64,000 nt of DNA from Azadirachta indica (Eukaryota > Streptophyta > Magnoliopsida > Sapindales > Meliaceae): assembly GCA_022749755.1 (NCBI GenBank), contig CM040440.1, forward strand, positions 9,101,269 to 9,165,268, written 5' to 3'. The translations under genes were made by a program, and so were the position numbers. Of this stretch, positions 57,525 to 64,000 are shown piece after piece; the stretch's first letter is position 1, and the number at the start of each line of letters is the position of its first letter. The notes below the pieces were generated by a model. It ran no database searches, had not been told where the DNA came from, and was given only the letters and a program-made list of their open reading frames with translations.

Positions 57525-60500
57525 ATGAGGCTACTGCAGTTGGGTTTTCTAGTTGCTCTAGCATCTGGACTCGCTGCCATTCTCATCTACATCACTGGAG
57601 TCTCCAATTTATGTATGCTCTCTCTCCCACTCTCCCTGTAAACACTTTGTTTTTGTATGAATTCTTTTTAATAGGATTGTTTTGTAGACTATAATCGGAT
57701 TTCAGATATAGATTATGAAGCACTGGAGACTCTACAGAGTGATTTCCGCCATTGTGTGGTTAGTTCTTCTTCTTTTTTAAAATTTTTCTTAGCGCGGCTG
57801 AGATTTGATTTATGGTTTTAATATGCAAATAGTTTGGTGGATATGTAAAATGATCAAATATCTTGCAGCATGAGGTAGTGAAGATTGGTTTATCTTCTTA
57901 TAGCTGTGGTTGATTTAATATTGTAGCTATTAAACATATGCAGATGTTGATATCATGTTCAATGTTATGCATATATTTCTCGTGTTTATGGCATCTACAA
58001 GGTTTATATATTTTCTGTGTGATGTTTTAAACAGTGTCTTTATGTAATGCATTTCATAATGGTGCAGAGTGCAAATGGTTTAGGTTTAGAGGCTGTCAGT
58101 GGTAAAGATTATTGCCAGGTTACCATTAACTTTCCGAAAGATACTGTCCCCAAATGGGTAAGTTTGAGTTTACAAATCTACCTGATTTTTAATGCTCATA
58201 TCCTTTTGAAGAATTAAAATTTGTATGCCTATTGAGTGGGCAAATGATGTTCAGGAACCTTCAGTTACTTTTGACTGTCATCCAATCCTAGAAATTTTTT
58301 GTGGTTTTGTAAAGTGTATTATGATTTAGTTTTTGTTTGAAATTTAAACAGACAGATCCTACAACTGGAGAGATTGAAAGTTTATCATTTGACTTTAACC
58401 TCTGTGAGGCTGTAGCTGCATGGGAACGGGTGAGTTTGCTACTTAGTGTTGCTCTGTAAATGTACTTGTTTTAGATTTGTTTCATTCTTTAGAATTGATT
58501 TGTTATTCAGTGAGTTGATTGCTCAGGTGCGGAACAGTACTACAATTCTCACAAAGGAATACATTGATGCTTTACCGAATGGCTGGGAGGAATATGCATG
58601 GCGTAGGATTAATAAAGGAGTATTACTGTAAGTATTCTACTGTAGAGTTGTAACTGAATAAAGCATGGATAATGTCTTACAAAGTGAAGAGAGATTATGA
58701 GATGATATTTTCTATCCACATATTCAAAGCAGGTGAAATAAATATAGTTTATAGTGTGTCCTCTAAGGAGGATGGCAGTCTTTATGCTGATACTGAAAGT
58801 ATTAAATTCCTGCCAGCAGTTGGAAGCAGTGATATAGAGACATTTTTTCCCTTGTGTCAAAAGTGATAAAGGTGAAATAAATATAGTTTATAGATTTCTG
58901 AACATGTTCCATCAAAATATTAGTTTACATAGCGCTAGAATACATTGTGTCTTTTTCAAATTGTGCAAATTTTCCTTTTAATTTTTATGCTTTCCAGTAA
59001 CCATGAGGACCAAAAGTGGACATGCAAAAGAATAACTTTTCTTTTTGGTACGAAGTTCTAGAGATGTTCTTTTATCAGGATGATCATTGTGGATTGATTG
59101 ATGAGCTGGGATTTATAAGCTACCCACATGTAGTTTGATGGGTTCACATTCTATTGCAGTAACCGTTGTGAGAACAAAACTTTATGCATGGAGAAACTTT
59201 CATTAGTTCTGCCTGAAATACCACCATATATTCCTCGGCAGTTTGGTCGGTGTGCGGTAATTGGTAACTCGGGAGATCTTTTGAAAACAAAGTTTGGCAA
59301 GGAGATTGATGGTTACGATGTTGTTATTAGAGAGAATGGGGCCCCAATCCAGGTTAAGATTTTGTTATATTGGATGTCAGCAATTCTGCTGCTTTTTACC
59401 AGCTAAATTTCATTTTTAGTTACTTTTTTCTTGTTGTTTAATACAGAACTATTCTGACTATGTGGGCAAGAAAAGTACGTTTCGTCTTCTTAATAGGGGA
59501 TCTGCTAAAGCTCTTGATAAAGTTGTAGAGTTAGATGGTATGAGCATGGTCCACTTCTTATTCAATCTATTGCATATTACGAGATGCACACTAAATATAT
59601 ATTTACTGCAGAAACAAGGAAAGAGGTCCTGATTGTTAAAACCACCATTCATGACATCATGAGCAAGATGATCCGGGTATGTGGGTTGCTCTCATGTAGT
59701 TTCTTCATATGAGATTAATTTTCCTCACAAAATTGTGCTTCTCATGGCTAAAAATTTATTTATGTATGAAACTGACAATTTCTTTTTTTCTACTCTTTTA
59801 AACATCTTGTATGTATCCTTATTTAAAACTTTGTTATAGGTTTGTAAATCTTTATGCTATGTGCCTTGGCATTTCATAAGAAACTTCTGTGTATTGACTC
59901 CTCAACCACATTGTATGTTTGTTCAATTTGTGATCTCCAATTGTAAAATATTCTCGGACAAATACTTTTGTTTGTTCATAAACCAGCCTTCTGAATCGTA
60001 ATAGTTCTTGCCTCCAAATTTATATTCTTTTCATGGACTATCAGCTTCAGAAGGTGTGCTCTTAGGCTCAGCCGAAGCCTGGAGTTATTTGCTGAAATAG
60101 GCATAATTGGCAGAAGACATTAAGTCATTTTGTCTATTACATTCTCAAGTTAATTTATTCCTATTGGATTGATTGCATTAGCTTTTTTGCGATATACATA
60201 TATCCTGTCTGGCTACAAGTCCATACATTATTCAGGATGCTTGCGGGACAAACAGTATTATTGTTTCGGAGTTCTATTTCTTTTTCCTCTCCCTATCCTC
60301 TGTTTATATTCTTCAATTTTGATAGCAGGGAGGGTTCATAATCATATAATTTGAGCACTAGGAGGCTCTGAGAGACCAAATCATAGTAGCCCAATCTCGT
60401 TTCGTTTGGTCATTGCATGAACTCACTTCCAATAGTTTAGACCTTTTTGTTATTTAACTAGAGACTAAATGGAGATGCCCAAAATTTTTTAGGGACTGGG

Positions 60501-61754
60501 TTATCATACTAACAGCAAGATGTAAACTGGGCACAGAGTTTTGCAGTATGGAACTCGGTCTTCAAATCAAATTTCAAAATACGAGATGTTATCTTGTTGC
60601 TTAGGGTGAAAATTATCCAACTGGAAGTTTTGGAGAAATACTTTTTGCTTTCCCTCAGTCTTGCAGTTCTTTAATCTACTTTTTAATAATTCTTTTTGAA
60701 TATGACTTTCTCTTCCGCAGGAAATTCCTATTAAAAATCCTGTATATCTCATGCGAGGTGCAGCCTTTGGTTCAGCGGCAAAGGGAACCGGGCTGAAGGC
60801 TCTTGAATTTGCTCTTTCCATATGTGATTCAGTGGATATGTATGGTTTCACTGTGGATCCGGGTTATAAAGAATGGTATTGGAATTATGTTTAATGATTT
60901 GTCTTGTTAATTTTTCATTTCTTTGCAATTTAATACATTTACCTGTTTGAGGTATTGTACAATATTCTTTCAGGACCAGATATTTCTCTGAATCTCGAAA
61001 AGGTCATACCCCTCTTCATGGTAGGGCTTACTACCAGATGATGGAATGTTTAGGTGTAAGTCTCTAGAAGTGCTCTATCCCTTTCTCTCTCTCATGATGT
61101 AAACTGGACATTAAGTTTGATTTATTGTAAAAACATGGGGGTAGTGTAAGAGAAGTCTTTCTTCCTTCAGCATATGCCATGAGTAGAGACATCAATTCAG
61201 CATCATTGGAACCAATTTGCAATTTCCCGGAGAATGTTTTAATAGGATTTTTTTATTCTTTATTTATTACTGAACTTTACATCTATAATTTGTTCATCAG
61301 GATTATCTATAAGGCTAAATCATTAACATAGTTCAATGTCTTTTATTTTTGTCTTGTGAAGCTTATCAAAATCCATTCCCCCATGAGATCTGATCCGAAC
61401 CCGTGTTGTAAAATGGGTACCTAGCCAAAATACAATTAGAGCGGCCAGAGTAGCATCAGAGAAATTATTGAGGTAAACCATCATTTGCTTTTACCCTTTT
61501 CCCATTTTTATTTGAAATTATTTTCTTCAATATTCATTTAGTGCCTTTTTTTTGTTTGCAGGATGGTTGGAGCTGGGTCTTCGAACCCACTTAGTACTTG
61601 TTCATTAATAAAGAAGCGAGTTAAAAGGAAGCCTGCATCGATTTCAAGCCTCAAGAAGACTGCTATTAACCATCAAAAATATGTGAAAGGCACAACTATG
61701 TACCCTTTGGAGCACAGCCCTGGACACGGTCAGCTTTGCATGGTACCAGCCTAA
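57525..61754 (+). CDS. SIA2: Sialyltransferase-like GT29 protein (SIA2-like), frame-shifted near the 3' end
   Basis: This is a Golgi type II glycosyltransferase of family GT29, linked in plants to pectin and pollen-tube biology. Exons are 57525-57612, 57688-57758, 58068-58157, 58352-58429, 58527-58627, 59160-59352, 59447-59537, 59612-59676, 60721-60875, 60974-61055, 61362-61472 and 61562-61754. Residues 3-27 form a signal anchor. Motif L begins [11 protein letters not shown] (Cys174) and motif S includes [16 protein letters not shown] (Cys294), the usual disulfide pair. [11 protein letters not shown] (about 321-331) is the VS-like motif. Exon 11 is 111 bases but the phases of exons 10 and 12 need 110. 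An extra C in CCC at 61400-61402 leads to a TAG at 61422. The read frame gives 358 aa; family length would be about 438. Confidence 0.92.
58731..58893 (+). repeat. 24-base direct repeat inside SIA2-like intron 5
   Basis: The same 24 bases (starting AGGTGAAATAAATATAG) occur at 58731-58754 and 58870-58893, exactly, with 115 bases between. The enclosed sequence has higher G+C than the intron around it. It may be an insertion with flanking duplication, or a partial tandem duplication. Confidence 0.8.
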
Positions 61755-63877
61755 TTAAATAGGCAACTAGACTTGAAATTCTTTGCGAAGAGCCAGCTGA
61801 ACAAATCTGTGAAGTTTTAGATCCTTACATCCCTATACACTAGATTACCCGGTGAAAAAAGAAGAGGCTGGTTGCAGTACAAGTGTAAGTTATTCATACC
61901 ACCTTATATATTTGCAGATTCAGTTTTGTGTTGGGAAAATCCAAATAGAGGTGCAGAAAATAACATTTTGACATCAAGTTTTTGTTCCATTGCTCATTAA
62001 TGAGTGCCCAGCAGTGCCTAACCCAAATCAAATACATGAAATCATTTCGGAAATAGTTCATGGAATCCAGTTCATAAGATTTACTATGCATTTGTAGTCT
62101 GACCAAACTGTTCTTTCTAGCATATTTCAGTTTCGATTTTCTCTGGCATACTGTGTCCAATGTAGCAAGTATAAGATAGTTTGTGCTTAAACTTTGTACT
62201 CAATTTTCTTTTTAAAGGAAGATTTTTAATATTAGCTGGTGTTGTTCTACCTAGGCCTGGCTGCTCCAGGGCAACTTCTTGCAAGTGTGTATTATATCCA
62301 AAACTCTAATCATACTTCATTATCTGTGTACATGCACAAACATTAGCATATATCCAGAGGAGAGATGCAGTATTTCTGTATTCTAGTACTCACTCTTGCT
62401 TGTGTATTTCGGTGGAATGTATTTGTTGTATGTTGCTCGATTCTCTCGTATGTCAAGAAACTAACTGACCATACAGATAACAGGCGAAATAACCATTTCC
62501 ACCCAATTACACGATGGTCTTCTCATGTATGGCTTTATTCTTTGGTGTTTTTATTTGTAATGGGAACTGATATCATGCGTAGAAATCGAGGCTTGTTCTA
62601 ACACTTGTTTTTAGTATATTGGTTACTCACAATTAATATAGAGAATACCTCTCTATAATCGAGGTGTTGCGGCTTTATAATCATAACGGTTGTTGCATAG
62701 AATCACCAAATGGTAATTATAACTCAAACACTAAGCGGTAAAAATTGGCTTCTAAGTGAGTAGAAGTTAGTTATTAACAAATATTTTTAAGAATTGACTT
62801 TAAATAGAACCTTACTAGATTATAACGCTATTTTTATTTAAAGTGAAATTGTGACATTAGGAATGCCTTGTGTAATAAATGGATAAAGAAACTTTTAAAA
62901 TGATACTAAGCATGGTTAAAATTGTAACAAAACATTATTCAATAAATGTAATATTTTAAACTAAATAAGGTCTTATAAAAGTAGTTTTACTTAAGATTCT
63001 CTATTAAATAACATTTATAATAATAGTTTTATGTAAGATTTTTATTACATGTGGACAAAAACTTTTACAAGTAGCAAGATTTTATTATAAAATTTTTATA
63101 AAGAATAATGTTATGGATATAAATTTTTTATACAAATTATTATATAAAAATTATCCTGACACAATTATATTGATTGAATAAATATATAAATTTAAATATA
63201 AGTAACAAGAATAAATAATATGAACTATACATTAGTTATACAATAGTGTTGCATAAGTTTATATCTCAAAATTTGTATTTTGAATTGCGATTTTATAAAG
63301 ATGTTTTGGTGTAAGAATTTCCCATGGGTTTAACATGGATAAAATAAAGATAACCAGAAAAAAAAAAAAAGACCCTGAATTTTGGTCTTCAAATCAAAGA
63401 CCACATGATATGAATAAACCATAAGAACAAATAAAAAATTAAAAATAGCCATAATAAATCATGAGTGGCTCAATAATTTTGAGATCATAGCGAGTGTAGT
63501 TCACTCTCCTGGATGTGCGCGTGGAGATGTTCTCTTTGCTTACTATTAATACAAATGTGTACACGCGGCCAAAGTCTAACGACGCGAATGACACTCTTTT
63601 CACTTCCACTTTCATTTCCTCTTTCTCTCTCACTGAAGAAATCAAATTTTCTTCTGAAACTTTTCTTTATTAATTTTCTATTTTTAAAAATTTATTTTTT
63701 TCTCTTTAGATGTGAACACATTAACAATCCCAGTCGCATACTCGAGGACGCAGGAACCCTAGTTTTTAGTTTATTTTATTCTTAATTTAATTTTTTTTTT
63801 GGTTGAGAAAAGGAAAGTTGGGTTTGAGAGACTGATATAAAGTTGAGTTGCGAAGAGAATTCGTTCTCTCTCTAGAG
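61755..63877. other. Spacer after the SIA2-like gene, with promoter of the last gene
   Basis: The first 400-600 bases are probably the 3' untranslated region. AT-rich DNA follows, then a CT-rich stretch (63595-63710) and the sequence CTCTCTCTAGAG just before the final start codon. No further gene is seen. Confidence 0.5.
63113..63275. mobile_element. Possible small MITE
   Basis: The left end GGATATAAATTTTTTATACA and the inverted right end GAGATATAAACTTATGCAAC resemble each other. The similarity continues for about 30 bases. The element would be about 160 bases long. No clear target duplication was identified. Confidence 0.3.
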
Positions 63878-64000
63878 ATGGGGGAGCCACCGGAGGGTCA
63901 GTTGAACGGCGTCGTTGGTGGAGGAGGACCTATGCTTGCGCCCACTTCTGAGACCGTCGGATCAAAGCGTCAGCGAAGGCCTAGCGTCAGATTAGGTGAT
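63878..64000 (+). CDS. First exon, possibly of a SAM-domain protein (partial)
   Basis: The ATG at 63878 opens a frame that stays open to the window end (41 codons). It begins MGEPPEGQLNG and contains SKRQRRPSVRLGD. This Arg- and Lys-rich patch is typical of plant SAM-domain proteins next to the polymerase-like gene in Arabidopsis. No SAM domain is in view, so the name rests on this short N-terminus and gene order. The leader ends in a CT-rich Inr-like tract. The start is the first ATG after that tract. Confidence 0.5.
   Translation, partial: MGEPPEGQLNGVVGGGGPMLAPTSETVGSKRQRRPSVRLGD

Noticed and set aside
57688..57707. Alternative acceptor for SIA2-like exon 2 at 57705
   Set aside because: Both acceptors keep the frame. 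The upstream one at 57687 has the better T-rich tract, so I kept it, but the downstream one is possible.

Overview
The window is nuclear DNA from a flowering plant, almost certainly a eudicot. The genes have many GT-AG introns. The introns and spacers are AT-rich with long A/T runs and microsatellites. Every recognisable protein is a plant type: plastid ClpC, PHS1, SCD2, a plant GT29 sialyltransferase-like protein and a BEE/CIB-type bHLH. A rosid tree such as Citrus would fit, but I cannot prove the species.

Layout. Bases 1-836 are the 3' end of a chloroplast ClpC gene (+). Convergent with it is a complete PHS1 phosphatase gene (1564-8620, -, 11 exons, 930 aa). SCD2 follows in tandem (10023-18169, -, 17 exons, 562 aa, one GC-AG intron). 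A tRNA-Asp(GTC) gene lies in the divergent spacer at 18962-19033. Two tandem paralogues of the mitochondrial phosphate carrier come next, at 19838-22291 (copy A) and 30910-33754 (copy B). Between them are a hAT-like non-autonomous element, a decayed CACTA (En/Spm-type) transposon with recognisable transposase fragments and one CACTA end, and a very AT-rich repeat field. On the minus strand at 34964-40296 is an organelle-targeted class II poly(A) polymerase/CCA-transferase-like gene (14 exons, 528 aa). A long gene-poor stretch leads to a bHLH137-like transcription factor (47744-49691, +, 7 exons, 384 aa). A second gene desert holds a 749-bp long-TIR MITE with a 9-bp target duplication and an isolated GC-rich, G-box plus TATA promoter-like island. 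A GT29 sialyltransferase-like gene (57525-61754, +, 12 exons) follows. The window ends inside the first exon of another gene (63878 onward, +), possibly a SAM-domain protein.

The gene order (ClpC, PHS1, SCD2, phosphate carrier, poly(A)-polymerase-like, SIA2-like, SAM-like) looks like the ancestral form of two Arabidopsis blocks, near At3g48800-48870 and At5g23680-23720, as I recall them. The genes are not an operon or pathway. They are ordinary housekeeping, trafficking and signalling genes kept in conserved order.

I did not find a new multi-gene system. The best leads are two single-base frame changes. In carrier copy A, the ancestral start and N-terminal leader are now a 35-codon upstream ORF whose stop overlaps the carrier start as ATGA. 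In the sialyltransferase-like gene, one extra C in exon 11 removes the last 80 or so residues. Either could be real biology or sequence error. Other leads are the diverged first membrane repeat of copy A, the GC-AG intron, the MITE and the orphan promoter-like island.
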